From an uncultured Jannaschia sp. (lineage in GTDB: Bacteria > Pseudomonadota > Alphaproteobacteria > Rhodobacterales > Rhodobacteraceae), in assembly GCF_947503795.1 (NCBI RefSeq), contig NZ_CANNEZ010000001.1, positions 921,001-985,000 of the forward strand: DNA of 64,000 bases. Direction: 5' to 3'. The position numbers and the translations under genes were made by a program. Shown piece after piece: positions 1 through 10,853 of the stretch. Under the pieces are notes generated by a model, which had not been told where the DNA came from, ran no database searches, and worked only from the letters and a program-made list of their open reading frames with translations. Within the stretch, counting starts at the first letter, position 1, and each line of letters starts with the position of its first letter.

Positions 1-436
1 CAGGCATCCGCCCGAGTTTGGGCAGCACATGATGCTCCAACGGGCTATACCATCGTCCCGCAGCCCCGTCCCCCTTGAGATCGGCCTTGCGGCTTTCGAA
101 GGCATCCAAAGCTACATCCTTTAGAAGATGGCGGTTGCGCATGGCGTCCTGGCGTTGCCTGCGCCGATGCTCGATGGGGTCTTTGCCTTTGGCGACCAAA
201 GTCCGATACTCGGAGGCGAGGTCCCGTGCGTCTTTCAAGGAGAGAGCCCTAAGGCCTCCGAGACCCATTTCCCTACGGCGTCCGTAAAGCGTGTAGCGGA
301 AGACCCATTGACCGCCGCCATCCTCGCGCTTGATCAGTCGCAGGCCGTGGCCATCCTCATGCTTGCCCGGCGGCGCGGATTTGATGAAGAGGGCTGTTAG
401 GTTCCCCAAGAATATATCCCCCAAATTATCCCCCAC
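1..436 (-). CDS. Tyrosine-type recombinase/integrase, partial (N-terminal part)
   Basis: Reverse-strand reading gives the N-terminal arm-DNA-binding domain (DUF4102-like) of a P4/phage-type integrase, with motifs APPGKHEDGHGLRLIKRE and WVFRYTLYGRRREMGLG followed by a helix with SLKDARDLASEYR. The frame stays open to position 1, so the core-binding and catalytic (R..HxxR..Y) domains lie beyond the window. An in-frame TAG lies just upstream of GTG 434-436, which I take as start; TTG codons at 423-425 and 408-410 are alternatives. No ATG fits. The DNA around 400-540 is clearly AT-richer than the urease genes next to it, which supports foreign origin. Such enzymes integrate genomic islands at tRNA 3' ends. 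The family call is confident; start codon and completeness are not. Confidence 0.85.
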   Translation of the reverse strand, partial: MGDNLGDIFLGNLTALFIKSAPPGKHEDGHGLRLIKREDGGGQWVFRYTLYGRRREMGLGGLRALSLKDARDLASEYRTLVAKGKDPIEHRRRQRQDAMRNRHLLKDVALDAFESRKADLKGDGAAGRWYSPLEHHVLPKLGRMP

Positions 437-554
437 AAGCTACGGGATTTACTGGGATGGCGCAAGGTCTGCTGGGAGCAGCCGTGCTAGGAAAACACAT
501 TCATTACAAGCTGCTAAGGTACTAGTTGGGTTCCTATGAGACTAGAATGCCATG

Positions 555-570
555 CCGCCCCCGGGCACCA
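555..570 (+). other. Putative attachment-site remnant (3' end of a tRNA-Phe-like sequence)
   Basis: CCGCCCCCGGGCACCA matches, from memory, the acceptor 3' strand plus CCA of alphaproteobacterial tRNA-Phe. No tRNA body precedes it here. It sits between the AT-rich integrase region and the GC-rich urease operon, where an att duplication is expected. The identification rests on recalled tRNA sequence and not on a search. Confidence 0.45.
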
Positions 571-580
571 CATTATTCCC

Positions 581-1189
581 TCAAAGACCCCCCACCGCGC
601 GCAGCGTGGCGACGATCGCGTCGACCCCCTCGCCATGCCGCAGCCGGGCGAACACCACCGGGCGGTCGCCGCGCATGCGGGCGGCGTCGCGGGCCATCAC
701 GTCGAGGGACGCGCCGACATGGGGGGCGAGGTCGGTCTTGTTGATGACGAGAAGATCCGAGCGGGTGATCGCGGGTCCGCCCTTTCGCGGGATTTCCTCG
801 CCCGCGGCGACATCGATCACGTAGATGGTGACGTCCGCCAGCTCGGGACTGAACGTGGCCGAGAGGTTGTCGCCACCGCTTTCGATCAGCACGACGTCGA
901 GATCGGCGTGGCGGCCACGCATCTCGGCCACGGCGGCGAGGTTGATCGACGCATCCTCGCGGATCGCGGTATGCGGGCAACCGCCCGTCTCGACACCGAT
1001 GATCCGGTCGCGCGGCAGGATCTGCATCCGCATCAGCGCCTCGGCATCCTCCTGCGTGTAGATGTCGTTGGTGATGACGCCGACCGAATGGGTGTCGCGC
1101 AGTGCCTCGGCCAGCCGCGCGGTCAGCGTGGTCTTGCCGGCGCCAACGGGGCCGCCGATGCCGACGCGGAGGGGGCCGTGATCGCTCAT
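581..1189 (-). CDS. ureG: Urease accessory GTPase UreG
   Basis: UreG is the SIMIBI-class GTPase that, with UreD, UreF and UreE, delivers nickel to apo-urease in the cytoplasm. The 202-aa product has the P-loop GGPVGAGKT (residues 12-20), the nickel-binding CPH motif (71-73, in [11 protein letters not shown]), and a G4-type NKTD in [11 protein letters not shown]. Length is normal for the family, without the His-rich N-terminal extension seen in some UreG proteins. Its ATG overlaps the stop of the upstream decarboxylase-like gene by 4 nt, so translation is probably coupled. It is the last gene of the urease operon before the element border. Confidence 0.97.
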   Translation of the reverse strand: MSDHGPLRVGIGGPVGAGKTTLTARLAEALRDTHSVGVITNDIYTQEDAEALMRMQILPRDRIIGVETGGCPHTAIREDASINLAAVAEMRGRHADLDVVLIESGGDNLSATFSPELADVTIYVIDVAAGEEIPRKGGPAITRSDLLVINKTDLAPHVGASLDVMARDAARMRGDRPVVFARLRHGEGVDAIVATLRAVGGL

Positions 1190-1563
1190 GCGTCCTCCTC
1201 CGCGAAGACCTCGAGTGCTGCGTTCAACCCGTTGATCGCCGCGGGCAGGCCGCCATAGAGGCTCATCTGCCAGATCGTCTCGGCGATCTCCTCGCGGCTG
1301 AGGCCCGCGCGGCGTCCGGCGGCGATGTTGACCTTGAGCTGCGGCCTGGTCTGTCCACCGAGGGCCGTCAGCGCGGCGATGGTGGCGATGAACCGGTCGC
1401 GCAGGGGCAATCCGGGCCGGGCGTATTGGCGCCCATAGGCGAAGTCGACGACGCCCTCGGCCATCCCCGGCAGAAGGTGGCCGTAGCGCGCGTCGAGCGC
1501 GGCCTCCATGCCGGGGTTCAGGGTCTCGGAGAGGGCGCGCCCGGTCTCGGTGCTGTCGGTCAT
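1186..1563 (-). CDS. Carboxymuconolactone decarboxylase family protein in urease operon
   Basis: The 125-aa product is a single all-alpha CMD/AhpD-fold domain, with [12 protein letters not shown] near the N-terminus and the family signature around [18 protein letters not shown] and [17 protein letters not shown]. It lacks the CxxC of AhpD peroxidase-type members, so it is closer to the PcaC-like branch. The substrate is unknown. It is locked into the operon by 4-nt overlaps with ureF upstream and ureG downstream, which indicates co-translation. A role in urease maturation is not established, and the position may simply reflect regulon sharing. A second CMD-fold gene (4384-4791) lies in the same operon. 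Confidence 0.88.
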   Translation of the reverse strand: MTDSTETGRALSETLNPGMEAALDARYGHLLPGMAEGVVDFAYGRQYARPGLPLRDRFIATIAALTALGGQTRPQLKVNIAAGRRAGLSREEIAETIWQMSLYGGLPAAINGLNAALEVFAEEDA

Positions 1564-2216
1564 GTGCGGCAGATCCTCGGGGCCAGCGTTTCGTGGCGCA
1601 TGGATGCGATGTCGGAGAGGAAGGCCGTGCTGCGCAAGGCGGCGAGGTCGCCCTCGGCGGTCTCGGTCGCGATGCGCGCGCAGGCGGGCGCCAGGTCGCG
1701 AAGGATGCGCTGGCCGTCGGTCTGGCCCAGCGGGATCAGGCGCATCCCCACGGCGGCGAGGTTGCCCACGAACGCCTGGAGCGCCATCTGCGCCGCAAGA
1801 AGCGGGGGCAGGGCGGCCAGCCGCGTCGCCCGCCCGAGCGCCACCGGATAGGTCAGCCCCCCGAGGTCGCCGGGCCAGAGGGCGGCGGTGATCTCGCAGA
1901 AGGCGGCACCCATCAGCTCGGTCTCGCGCAGGCGTTCGACGCTGGCCGCGAAGGCGCGGGCAGTGGAGTCAATGCGGGGGATGTTGGCGGCGTCGGCGTG
2001 GTGGGCGGCGGCCAGAAACGTCGCATCCGCGCGCCCGGCGCCGTGGTCGAGCACGTCGGCCGCCCAGTCCGTCAGCCCTGCCGCATCGGTCACGCGACCC
2101 TCCGCGATGGCCGCTTCCAGCCCGTGGGAATAGGCGAAGGCCCCGACCGGGTAGGCGGGCGAGAGCCATTGCGTCAGGGTAAGGATCTCAGTGGCTGTGG
2201 CCATGGGTCCGTCCAT
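1560..2216 (-). CDS. ureF: Urease accessory protein UreF
   Basis: UreF bridges UreD-urease and UreG during nickel insertion. The 218-aa product has the typical start region [23 protein letters not shown], the alpha-helical body, and the conserved C-terminal tail ending [15 protein letters not shown] that contacts UreG in known complexes. Its 5' end overlaps ureE. ATG at 2216 gives [10 protein letters not shown]; an internal ATG at 2204 is an equally credible start. The stop overlaps the following CMD gene by 4 nt. Confidence 0.96.
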   Translation of the reverse strand: MDGPMATATEILTLTQWLSPAYPVGAFAYSHGLEAAIAEGRVTDAAGLTDWAADVLDHGAGRADATFLAAAHHADAANIPRIDSTARAFAASVERLRETELMGAAFCEITAALWPGDLGGLTYPVALGRATRLAALPPLLAAQMALQAFVGNLAAVGMRLIPLGQTDGQRILRDLAPACARIATETAEGDLAALRSTAFLSDIASMRHETLAPRICRT

Positions 2217-2636
2217 GCCCGTAGGCCCCGCCCTCGGGCGTGAAGGGCTCGATCACCTCGACCGCCTCGGCCCCGATCCGTGCCAGCATGTCGGCAATGA
2301 CGTGGTCGCGCTGGATCAGCAGGCGCTCCGGCTCGATCTGGCAGGGTGTGTGGCGGTTGCCGACATGCCACGCGATGCGGACCATGTCGGGCCCGGTGAC
2401 CGCGAGGAGCGGCTCGGGCGCGGCGGCGATTTCGACATGGCCGCCGCCAGACAGGACCAGCGCATCGCCATGGTTCAGCGATGTCGTGTGCGCCAGGTCC
2501 ACGAGGAGGCGCGCGCCGCCCTCGGTCGTCAGCACCTTCCGCCGCAGGAACCGGTCCTCGTAGGTCAGGACACAGCGATCCGTCGCACCGGTCCATGTCC
2601 CGGCCGCCGCGACCGCCTTTGCCGTCAGGTCGGCCA

Positions 2637-2637
<1 letters not shown>
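2188..2637 (-). CDS. ureE: Urease accessory protein UreE (nickel metallochaperone)
   Basis: UreE binds nickel and hands it to the UreDFG-apourease complex. The 149-aa product has an N-terminal peptide-binding domain (TYEDRFLRRKVLTTEGG) and the metal-binding C-terminal domain with WHVGNRHTPCQIEPERLLIQRD. It ends in a short His-rich tail, [11 protein letters not shown], much shorter than in Klebsiella. Its ATG overlaps the ureC stop as TGATG, so translation is coupled. Similar frames run much further upstream through ureC, but those are out-of-phase shadows; the start at 2637 fits the family. Confidence 0.96.
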
Positions 2638-4373
<1,736 letters not shown>

Positions 4374-4383
4374 GGCGGTCCTT

Positions 4384-4791
4384 TCAGTCGGTCTTGTCTG
4401 CGCGGAACACGTCGTCGACCGGCACCTGCAGCGCGGTGACGAGGCCGTTGGTCTGCATCGCCATCCCGATCACCGCCAGAAGCTCGCCATATTGCGCGTC
4501 GGTCATGCCGCGCGCGCGGGCGGCGGCGCTGTGGCTGTGGACGCAATAGCTGCAGCCATTGGCCGTCGAGACGGCGACGTAGAGCATCTCCTTGACCAGC
4601 GGGTCGAGCGCGCCGGGTGCCATCACCTCGCGAAGACGGCCCCAGGTCGCGCGCAGGAGCGCCGGGTCGTGGGCCAGCGCGCGCCAGAAGTTGTTGACGT
4701 AGTCGGTGCCGCGCGCGGTCCGTATCTCGTCGAAGACGGCGGCGGCCTCGGGCGAGAGCTGCGCGTCGGACAGAAGCGGGACCGTGCTCAT
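4384..4791 (-). CDS. AhpD-like carboxymuconolactone decarboxylase family protein
   Basis: The 135-aa product is a CMD-fold protein of the AhpD-like branch, with the redox motif [16 protein letters not shown] near residues 80-95 after a typical [19 protein letters not shown] helix. The CxxC plus downstream His suggests peroxidase or disulfide-exchange activity, as in AhpD; no substrate can be inferred. It lies 10 nt upstream of ureC in the same direction, inside the urease operon. It is not the closest homologue of the second CMD gene at 1186-1563, which lacks the CxxC. Confidence 0.9.
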   Translation of the reverse strand: MSTVPLLSDAQLSPEAAAVFDEIRTARGTDYVNNFWRALAHDPALLRATWGRLREVMAPGALDPLVKEMLYVAVSTANGCSYCVHSHSAAARARGMTDAQYGELLAVIGMAMQTNGLVTALQVPVDDVFRADKTD

Positions 4792-4893
4792 GGGCGGCGC
4801 CGGACCGGGACGGCCCGCGCGGGCGCGGCGGACCCGTGCCGGCCGCTCCGGGTGGAGCGGCCGGACAGGCGGGGATCGGAAGGCCCCGCCATG

Positions 4894-5256
4894 CTAGCGC
4901 AGCGCCCGCAGGACATCGTTCCGGGCGATCGTCATCCGGTCCATGCACTGCCAGTAGACAAGGGGCGCGATCGATCCGCCGGCATAGCTGTCGCGCTCGC
5001 CCTCGCAGGTGGCGTCGCGCCGTCGCAGCCACGCCCGCTGTTCGTCCAGAAGCGCCGCCCCGCTGCCCTGGCGATCGGCGAGGGGCTTCACCTCGGCCCA
5101 GAGCCGGTTGAGCTCCGCGTCCGAGACGCCCCAGCCGTCGCGGGCGCAGAAGTTCATGTCGAGCTGCGTCGCCCGGTTCGAACAGTCCACAGAGGTCTGC
5201 GCCGCGGCCGGAAGGGCCATCAGCGTGGCCAGCGCGATCAAGGGTGCGATGCGCAT
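4894..5256 (-). CDS. LprI-like (DUF1311) exported protein
   Basis: The 120-aa product starts with a cleavable signal peptide (MRIAPLIALATLMALPAAAQ) and has the cysteine-containing DUF1311/lysozyme-inhibitor LprI N-terminal pattern: DCSNRATQLDMNFC, then LNRLWAEVK and LLDEQRAWLRRRDATC. Four to five cysteines suggest disulfides in the periplasm. LprI in Mycobacterium inhibits lysozyme; members of unknown function are more common. I chose ATG 5256 over the upstream in-frame ATG at 5358 because it places the signal peptide at the N-terminus. It is 4 nt downstream of the cyclase stop, so it is part of the urease operon. DUF1311 genes near urease genes occur in other Rhodobacterales as far as I recall. 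Confidence 0.82.
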   Translation of the reverse strand: MRIAPLIALATLMALPAAAQTSVDCSNRATQLDMNFCARDGWGVSDAELNRLWAEVKPLADRQGSGAALLDEQRAWLRRRDATCEGERDSYAGGSIAPLVYWQCMDRMTIARNDVLRALR

Positions 5257-5260
5257 CGTC

Positions 5261-6082
5261 CTACACCATCGCAAAGATGCGCGCGGGGCCGCCCGTGCCG
5301 CCGCGATGGGTCGGCGCGCCGACCACGATGGTCGCACCGGCGGCGGGCACCTGGTCAAGCCCGGCGATATTCTCGATCCCGTAGCGATTGGTCGGGAGCC
5401 ACGCGTAATGCGTCGCGAAATCGGCCGAGGGTCCGTGATCTAGCGACAGCGTGTCAACCGCAATCGAGCGCGCGCCCGTGTTCTCCATCAACATCTGTGC
5501 CGCCTCGATGTGGAAGCCGGGGAAATGCATCACGCCCTCGCCATCGGCGTTGCGGAAGCCCTCGGTGCCGACCTTCGCGGCCCAGCCCGAATGCATCGCC
5601 ACGCAGGCGCCCTCGGGGATCTCGCCATTGGCGTCGATCCACGCGGAGAGGTCGTCCGGCGTGACCTGCGCGTCCGGATCCTCGGCGGCGCGGGCGGCGA
5701 TGTCGATCACGGCCAGCGGGCAGACGAGGTTTTCGACCGGGATCTCCTCGACGGCCTGCCCGTCCGCCGAGAAGTGCAGCGGCGCGTCGATATGGGTGCC
5801 CGTGTGTTCGTTGACGGTCAGGCTGTAGAGGTTGAAGCCGCTCTCGGCGAAATCGAACAGCTTCTCGGTCGCGATGCCCGGTTCGCCGAAATAGGTCGGG
5901 AACTCGGCGTCGTAGACATGGGTCAGGTCGACCACGCCGCCGTGGCCCGCGGCCATCGCCGGCGTTCCCTGCAGCAGCCCGCCGGTCGCGGCGACGGCGC
6001 CCGCCGCAGCGCTCGCCCGGAACAGGTCGCGGCGGGACAGCATCCGGTCCTTCACCGCATTCATAACGCAATGGTCACACAT
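5261..6082 (-). CDS. Tat-exported cyclase family (kynurenine formamidase-like) hydrolase
   Basis: The 273-aa product carries a Tat signal (SRRDLF, residues 16-21, then an Ala-rich h-region) and a PF04199 cyclase domain. The metal-binding signature is complete: H93-TGTH97-ID99-APLH103. Family members hydrolyse amides or lactones such as N-formylkynurenine. The substrate here is unknown, but export to the periplasm is predicted. ATG 6082 is preceded by a clear GGAGG and overlaps the last codons of ureB, so it is translationally coupled; the longer frame to 6142 runs through ureB and is rejected. Its presence between ureB and ureC is unusual. A metal-dependent amidohydrolase in a urea/amide nitrogen operon is a plausible functional match but this is inference. 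Confidence 0.88.
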   Translation of the reverse strand: MCDHCVMNAVKDRMLSRRDLFRASAAAGAVAATGGLLQGTPAMAAGHGGVVDLTHVYDAEFPTYFGEPGIATEKLFDFAESGFNLYSLTVNEHTGTHIDAPLHFSADGQAVEEIPVENLVCPLAVIDIAARAAEDPDAQVTPDDLSAWIDANGEIPEGACVAMHSGWAAKVGTEGFRNADGEGVMHFPGFHIEAAQMLMENTGARSIAVDTLSLDHGPSADFATHYAWLPTNRYGIENIAGLDQVPAAGATIVVGAPTHRGGTGGPARIFAMV

Positions 6083-6413
6083 CGGTTTTTCCTCCCTCGA
6101 TGGAACGGTCCAACGCTCCCATGACGCGGCCGTTGAACCCATATACCACGCGCGCGCCGGCCAAGGGGATCAACGCGACCTCGCGGCGCTGGCCCGGCTC
6201 GAACCGGACGGCGGTGCCGGCGGCGATGTCGAGCCGGTGGCCGCGCGCGGCGTCGCGGTCGAAGTCCAGCGCGGGGTTCGATTCCGCGAAGTGGTAATGG
6301 CTGCCGACCTGCACGGGGCGGTCGCCGGTGTTGGCCACCATCAGGGTGATTGCCTCGGCGCCGTCGTTGAGGACGATCTCGCCCGCCGCGGGCATCAATT
6401 CTCCGGGGATCAT
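6075..6413 (-). CDS. ureB: Urease beta subunit
   Basis: Structural, non-catalytic subunit of the (alpha-beta-gamma)3 urease. The 112-aa product has the full signature: [16 protein letters not shown], the [21 protein letters not shown] block, [18 protein letters not shown], and [10 protein letters not shown]. The gene lies 10 nt downstream of ureA, and its 3' end overlaps the exported-cyclase start by 8 nt. It is a separate gene and not fused to ureA. Confidence 0.98.
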   Translation of the reverse strand: MIPGELMPAAGEIVLNDGAEAITLMVANTGDRPVQVGSHYHFAESNPALDFDRDAARGHRLDIAAGTAVRFEPGQRREVALIPLAGARVVYGFNGRVMGALDRSIEGGKTDV

Positions 6414-6423
6414 GGACGCCTCC

Positions 6424-6726
6424 TCAGCGGATCGGATCGTGGACGGTCACGAGCTTGGTGCCGTCGGGAAAGGTGGCCTCGACCTGCACGTCGTGGATCA
6501 TCTCGGGCACGCCCTCCATGCATTGCGCGCGGGTCACGACCTGCGCGCCCGCCTGCATCATGTCGGCCACCGAACGGCCATCCCGCGCGCCCTCGACCAC
6601 GGCCTCGGTGATCAGAGCGATGGCCTCGGGGTGGTTCAGCTTGACGCCGCGCGCGAGGCGCTTGCGCGCGACCTCGGCGGCCATCGCGACCAGCAGCTTG
6701 TCTTTCTCTCGGGGGGTCAGCTTCAT
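6424..6726 (-). CDS. ureA: Urease gamma subunit
   Basis: The 100-aa product is the complete gamma subunit: [20 protein letters not shown] at the N-terminus, [21 protein letters not shown], and the C-terminal [20 protein letters not shown]. It forms the trimer scaffold with UreB and UreC. Its ATG lies 1 nt after the ureD stop, and ureB follows in 10 nt, so ureDAB is one transcription-translation unit. Confidence 0.98.
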   Translation of the reverse strand: MKLTPREKDKLLVAMAAEVARKRLARGVKLNHPEAIALITEAVVEGARDGRSVADMMQAGAQVVTRAQCMEGVPEMIHDVQVEATFPDGTKLVTVHDPIR

Positions 6727-6727
6727 C

Positions 6728-7621
6728 TCAGATCATCCAGGGTCGGGGCAGGGGGGCGCCGGAGAGGCGGCGCAGGATCGGCATCAGGGCGGCGCGCAGG
6801 GCGAAGCCATCGGGGGCGAGGATCCGCGCCACGAGGAGGTCCGGCCCGATCAGGCTGGCCCCCGCCGTCGCGGGCAGCATCGCGCGAAGCGGCGCGAGAT
6901 GCGTCTCGGCCTCGGGCGCGACCACGACAATCAGCGCGATCGCCCGCGCGCCGCCCGCGATGTGAGGCCGGTCGAGATGGGCCTCGGCATCGCCGTCGAA
7001 GCCGGCCGCATCCAGAAAGAGCGGCACGCCATCCCGGTGGATGTCCACGCGGTCCCGAAACCGCAGGTCGGTCAGCGTCTCGCCCATGGCGCGTCGCCCG
7101 AAGATCAGCGGCTCGACGAAGAGGAGGCGCGCGTCGGCGTCGAGGTCGATCCGGGTGTCGCGTTCGAGGTTCGAGCCTTCGAAGAGGATGGTCTCCTGCG
7201 GCAGCCAGTCGAGCGCGCCCCCGCCCGCCACCGACAGCCGGTTGCGGATCCAGCCCGGCGCGCCCGGCTGCGCGCGGTAGGCACGCTCGGCGGCCTGTGT
7301 CGTCAGAACCAGCCGCGCGTCCTGCTCGACCGTTGCGTTCAGCGTGAAGCGGTCGCCGCCGGTCACTCCCCCGGCCGTGTTCACGATCACGGCCTGCTTG
7401 GTCTCGGGGGCGCTGCGCGGGAACATCACCTTCAGCGATCCGGCCTGCCGCAGGTCGCGCAGGCGCGTGACCGCCCCGTCGGTACGCACGGACAGCGCCA
7501 CGGAGCCCCGCGCGCGGGGCTGGGCCGCGGGCATGTCGAGAAGCTGTGTCAGGTCGTCGATGTCGGGCTCCCCCTGCCGTCCTCGGCGCAGTTTGGGACG
7601 CGCGGCGCGCGGCGTCTGCAT
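6728..7621 (-). CDS. ureD: Urease accessory protein UreD (UreH)
   Basis: UreD is the scaffold that binds apo-urease and recruits UreF and UreG. The 297-aa product shows the family core: [11 protein letters not shown], the [14 protein letters not shown] loop, QAAERAYRA, and [15 protein letters not shown]. The N-terminal 29 residues (basic, then acidic) are not typical, and ATG at 7534 ([10 protein letters not shown]) gives a more standard length; neither start has a convincing Shine-Dalgarno. It is the first urease gene, 84 nt downstream of the chloride channel gene in the same direction. Confidence 0.95.
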   Translation of the reverse strand: MQTPRAARPKLRRGRQGEPDIDDLTQLLDMPAAQPRARGSVALSVRTDGAVTRLRDLRQAGSLKVMFPRSAPETKQAVIVNTAGGVTGGDRFTLNATVEQDARLVLTTQAAERAYRAQPGAPGWIRNRLSVAGGGALDWLPQETILFEGSNLERDTRIDLDADARLLFVEPLIFGRRAMGETLTDLRFRDRVDIHRDGVPLFLDAAGFDGDAEAHLDRPHIAGGARAIALIVVVAPEAETHLAPLRAMLPATAGASLIGPDLLVARILAPDGFALRAALMPILRRLSGAPLPRPWMI

Positions 7622-7705
7622 CGACGCCGCGCGGGCTGGCCTGCGTCGGGCGGCGTGCCGAAGGGATGGGCGGTTTCTGCCGAATTGCGCAAAAAACAGG
7701 CGGTT

Positions 7706-9439
7706 TCAGGAATGCTCTTCGGCGGCCGTCGCGGCGAGGGCCCGGTTGAAGACGCGCAGCGCGTCGACATGCAGAAGCACGCCCAGCACGTTGCGCGTGT
7801 CGCCATCGCTCAGGCGGACCACGGCGAGGAAATCCGCACCCGATTTCTCGAAGAGCGGCATCGCCTTTTCCAGCGTGTCGCCCGGCGCCACGAAGAGCGC
7901 GTCGTTCATCGCGCGCCTGATCCGGTCCTCGGACGGGGCCTTGGGGTGGTCGGGCGATTTCATCAGGCCCGAAACCTTGATCGTCGCCAGAAGATAGCGT
8001 TGCGGCCCGGCGGCGAGGTGGATGCCCCGCCGCTCCAGTTGCGTCAGGAAGAAGCTCCGATCCACGAGCTTCGACGACAGCGCCGAGGAGATGCTGACCG
8101 CGACCATCACGGCGAGGCCGGTCTGCCAGTCGCCGGTCAGCTCGAACACGATCAGCGTGGTCGAGATCGGCGCGCCCAGGACACCCGCCGCGACTGCCCC
8201 CATCCCCGCCAGTGCATAGAGTGTCTCGGATCCCGAGATGTCCGGGAAGACCGCCGTCGCCACCAGCCCGAAGGCCAGCCCGGAGAGTGCGCCGACCATC
8301 AGCGCGGGCGAGAAGACCCCGCCGCCCATCCGCCCGCCCATGGTGATCGAGACGGCCGCGACCTTGAGGACGGCGAAAACGACCGCCTCGTGGAAGATGA
8401 GCTGGCCCGAGAGGGCGCGGGATGTCGTCTCGTAGCCGACGCCGATGATATGCGGAAAGAAGATCGCGAGCGCCCCCAGCAACAGGCCCGCCGCCGCCGG
8501 GCGGAAGAGGGCCGGGATGCGCAGCCGATCCTGCATCGCCGAGGCCAGGTCTTCGGTCCACATGATCGACCGCATCAGCGCGAAGGCGATGAGGCCGGAG
8601 GTCAGGCCGAGCAGGATGAACGCGGGAAGCTCGGCGTAGAACGCGAGCTCGCCAGCCGTCGGCAGCGCGAACTCGGTCACGTCGCCGAAATGGATTCGGC
8701 TGATGACCGATCCGGAGGCGGCGGCGATGGTGATCGGTGCGAGCGCGTGGACCGCGAAGTGGCGCAGGACCACCTCCATCGCGAAGAGCGCGCCGGCGAG
8801 CGGGGCGTTGAAGCTGGCCGCGACGCCGGCGGCGACGGCGCAGCCCAGAAGGTCGCGGCCGGTGATGCCGTCGGCGTTGAGGCGGTTCGACACCCAGCCC
8901 GCGATCATGCCGCACATGTGGACGACCGGCCCCTCGCGCCCCGACGACCCGCCCGAGGACAGCGTGATAAGCGAGGCCGCGATCGAGGCCAGCCCCGCGC
9001 GCCGCTCGACCCGGCCTTCCTTGACTGCCGAGGCCTCGATCACCTCGGCCACGCCGCGCACGCGGGCGTCGGGCGTGAAGCGCGTCAGGATGATGCCCAC
9101 CACGAGGCCGCCGAGGCACGGCAGGATCAGCACCCACCACCACGGCAGCCCGGCCGCGAAGCTGTGGAGCCGGTGCGGATCGTCCGTGCCGTAAAGCGTC
9201 GTCTGGAGCAGCTCGATCCCCAGCATGAACCCGACGGCCGCATAGCCCGAGGCGATCCCGATCACGAGGGCGATGAACCAGAACTGGACCCGGCTGGGCC
9301 CCGTCTCGCGCAGCAGCGTCCAGCTCCGCCTGATCCAGCCCCGCGCGGTGGCGCGTCGGCCGGTGGCGGGAGCGGGGGCGTCGGTCACGGGCGCTTGTCC
9401 TCGGACGGGGGCGGCGGCATCCTGCATGCGGCATGGCAT
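7706..9439 (-). CDS. ClC-family voltage-gated chloride channel/antiporter with C-terminal CBS region
   Basis: Integral membrane ClC protein of about 577 aa. The ion-pathway signatures are present: GSSGREGPVVH (the GREGP motif) and GGVFSPALMVG (GxFxP), plus the helix N-type VLGAPISTTLIVFELTGD. After about ten membrane segments a cytoplasmic C-terminus of roughly 110 residues carries a CBS-like region (DALFVAPGDTLEKAMPLFEKSGADFLAVVR). The Glu of GREGP favours a Cl-/H+ exchanger, but channel versus antiporter cannot be settled by eye. Starts at 9439 or 9427 are both possible. It is divergent from the oxidase gene (28-nt gap), with ureD 84 nt downstream. Confidence 0.94.
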   Translation of the reverse strand: MPCRMQDAAAPVRGQAPVTDAPAPATGRRATARGWIRRSWTLLRETGPSRVQFWFIALVIGIASGYAAVGFMLGIELLQTTLYGTDDPHRLHSFAAGLPWWWVLILPCLGGLVVGIILTRFTPDARVRGVAEVIEASAVKEGRVERRAGLASIAASLITLSSGGSSGREGPVVHMCGMIAGWVSNRLNADGITGRDLLGCAVAAGVAASFNAPLAGALFAMEVVLRHFAVHALAPITIAAASGSVISRIHFGDVTEFALPTAGELAFYAELPAFILLGLTSGLIAFALMRSIMWTEDLASAMQDRLRIPALFRPAAAGLLLGALAIFFPHIIGVGYETTSRALSGQLIFHEAVVFAVLKVAAVSITMGGRMGGGVFSPALMVGALSGLAFGLVATAVFPDISGSETLYALAGMGAVAAGVLGAPISTTLIVFELTGDWQTGLAVMVAVSISSALSSKLVDRSFFLTQLERRGIHLAAGPQRYLLATIKVSGLMKSPDHPKAPSEDRIRRAMNDALFVAPGDTLEKAMPLFEKSGADFLAVVRLSDGDTRNVLGVLLHVDALRVFNRALAATAAEEHS

Positions 9440-9467
9440 GCGGCCTCGGTCGCCACGGGAGGACGGG

Positions 9468-10841
9468 ATGGACCCGAACGCGGCGATCGAAGAGTTGAAG
9501 GCGATGCTAGGCGAACGCCTCTCGACGGGAAAGAGCGATCTGGCGCTCCATGGCCGATCCGAGACGTGGCACGCCGAGATGCCGCCCGATGCCGTCGCCT
9601 ATCCGTCCGACACGGGCGAGGTGGCCGAGATCGTCCGCATCTGCGCCCGCCACGGGATGCCGCTGATCGGCTGGGGCACGGGCACGGCGCTCGAAGGTCA
9701 CGCCTCGGCGCCGCGCGGCGGCGTGACGGTCGATTTCCGCGACATGGCCGGCGTGATCGAGGTGGCCGAGCGCGACATGCTGGTTCGCGTCCAGCCCGGC
9801 TGCACGCGCGGCGCGCTGAACGCGCATCTGCGCGCAACGGGGCTGATGTTTCCGGTCGATCCGGGTGCCGACGCCTCGCTCGGCGGCATGGCCTCGACCC
9901 GCGCCTCGGGGACGACGGCCGTGCGCTACGGGACGATGCGCGATCACGTGCTGGGCCTCGAGGTCGTGCTGGCCGACGGGCGGGTGATCCGCACGGGGAC
10001 GCGGGCGCGCAAATCCTCGGCCGGGTATGATCTGACCGCGCTCTTCGTCGGGTCCGAGGGCACGCTGGGCCTCATCACCGAGCTTACCTTGCGCCTCCAT
10101 GGCCAGCCCGAGGCGATCGCCGCCGCGACCTGCGCCTTTCCGGACACCGACGCCGCCGTCGCCGCCGTGATCGAGGCGCGCCAGATGGGGCTGACGCCCG
10201 CGCGGATCGAATTCCTTGACCGGGTGACCGTCCGCATCGTCAACGCCGCAGACGGGATGGGCCTCCCGGACGCGCCGCATCTGTTGCTGGAATTCCACGG
10301 CAGCGACGGCGCGGTCACCGAGGACGCGGACCGCTTCGGCGAGATCGCGGCCGAGCATGGCGCCGCGGGGTTCGCCGCCGCGACCCGCGCCGAAGACCGC
10401 TCGCGCCTCTGGGCGATGCGGCACCGCGCCTATCACACGATCCTCGCGACCCGCCCTGGTGCCACCGCCATCGTCACCGATGTCTGCGTCCCGATCTCGG
10501 CGCTGGCCGCCGCAATCGCGCGCGCCGAGGCCGAGATCGCGGAGAGCCCGCTCGACGGCCCGATCCTCGGTCATGTGGGCGACGGGAATTACCACGCGAT
10601 CCTGATGGTCGACCGCGACGACCCGTCCGAGGTCGCGACGGCCAAGCGGCTGTCGGACGCGATGGTCGCCCATGCGCTGGAGCTGGGCGGGACGGCGACG
10701 GGCGAGCATGGCGTCGGCCTCGGCAAACTGCACCTGATGCAGGCCGAGCACGGCGACGCCTGGGACGTGATGTCGATGGTCAAGCGGGCGCTGGACCCCA
10801 AGGGCCTGATGAACCCCGGCAAGCTCGTCCGGCAAAACTGA
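9468..10841 (+). CDS. FAD-linked oxidase (D-lactate dehydrogenase/glycolate oxidase GlcD-type)
   Basis: The 457-aa product is a two-domain vanillyl-alcohol-oxidase-superfamily flavoenzyme. The N-terminal FAD_binding_4 (PCMH) domain has PLIGWGTGTALEGHASAPRG, FPVDPGADASLGGMASTRASG and FVGSEGTLGLITELTL. The C-terminal FAD-oxidase C domain has GHVGDGNYHAILMVD and GGTATGEHGVGLGKL. The PF02913-type C-terminus with the GEHGVG loop points to 2-hydroxyacid oxidation (D-lactate or glycolate). ATG 9468 is preceded by GGGAGGACGGG, an excellent ribosome site. Exact substrate is unassigned. Confidence 0.93.
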   Translation: MDPNAAIEELKAMLGERLSTGKSDLALHGRSETWHAEMPPDAVAYPSDTGEVAEIVRICARHGMPLIGWGTGTALEGHASAPRGGVTVDFRDMAGVIEVAERDMLVRVQPGCTRGALNAHLRATGLMFPVDPGADASLGGMASTRASGTTAVRYGTMRDHVLGLEVVLADGRVIRTGTRARKSSAGYDLTALFVGSEGTLGLITELTLRLHGQPEAIAAATCAFPDTDAAVAAVIEARQMGLTPARIEFLDRVTVRIVNAADGMGLPDAPHLLLEFHGSDGAVTEDADRFGEIAAEHGAAGFAAATRAEDRSRLWAMRHRAYHTILATRPGATAIVTDVCVPISALAAAIARAEAEIAESPLDGPILGHVGDGNYHAILMVDRDDPSEVATAKRLSDAMVAHALELGGTATGEHGVGLGKLHLMQAEHGDAWDVMSMVKRALDPKGLMNPGKLVRQN

Positions 10842-10853
10842 CTGTGCTGGCGG

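Noticed and set aside
6455-10030. A forward frame of 1191 codons across ureD and the chloride channel gene
   Set aside because: It is antisense to clear genes, has extreme Arg/Gly/His composition and no domain. GC-rich DNA creates long frames of this sort.
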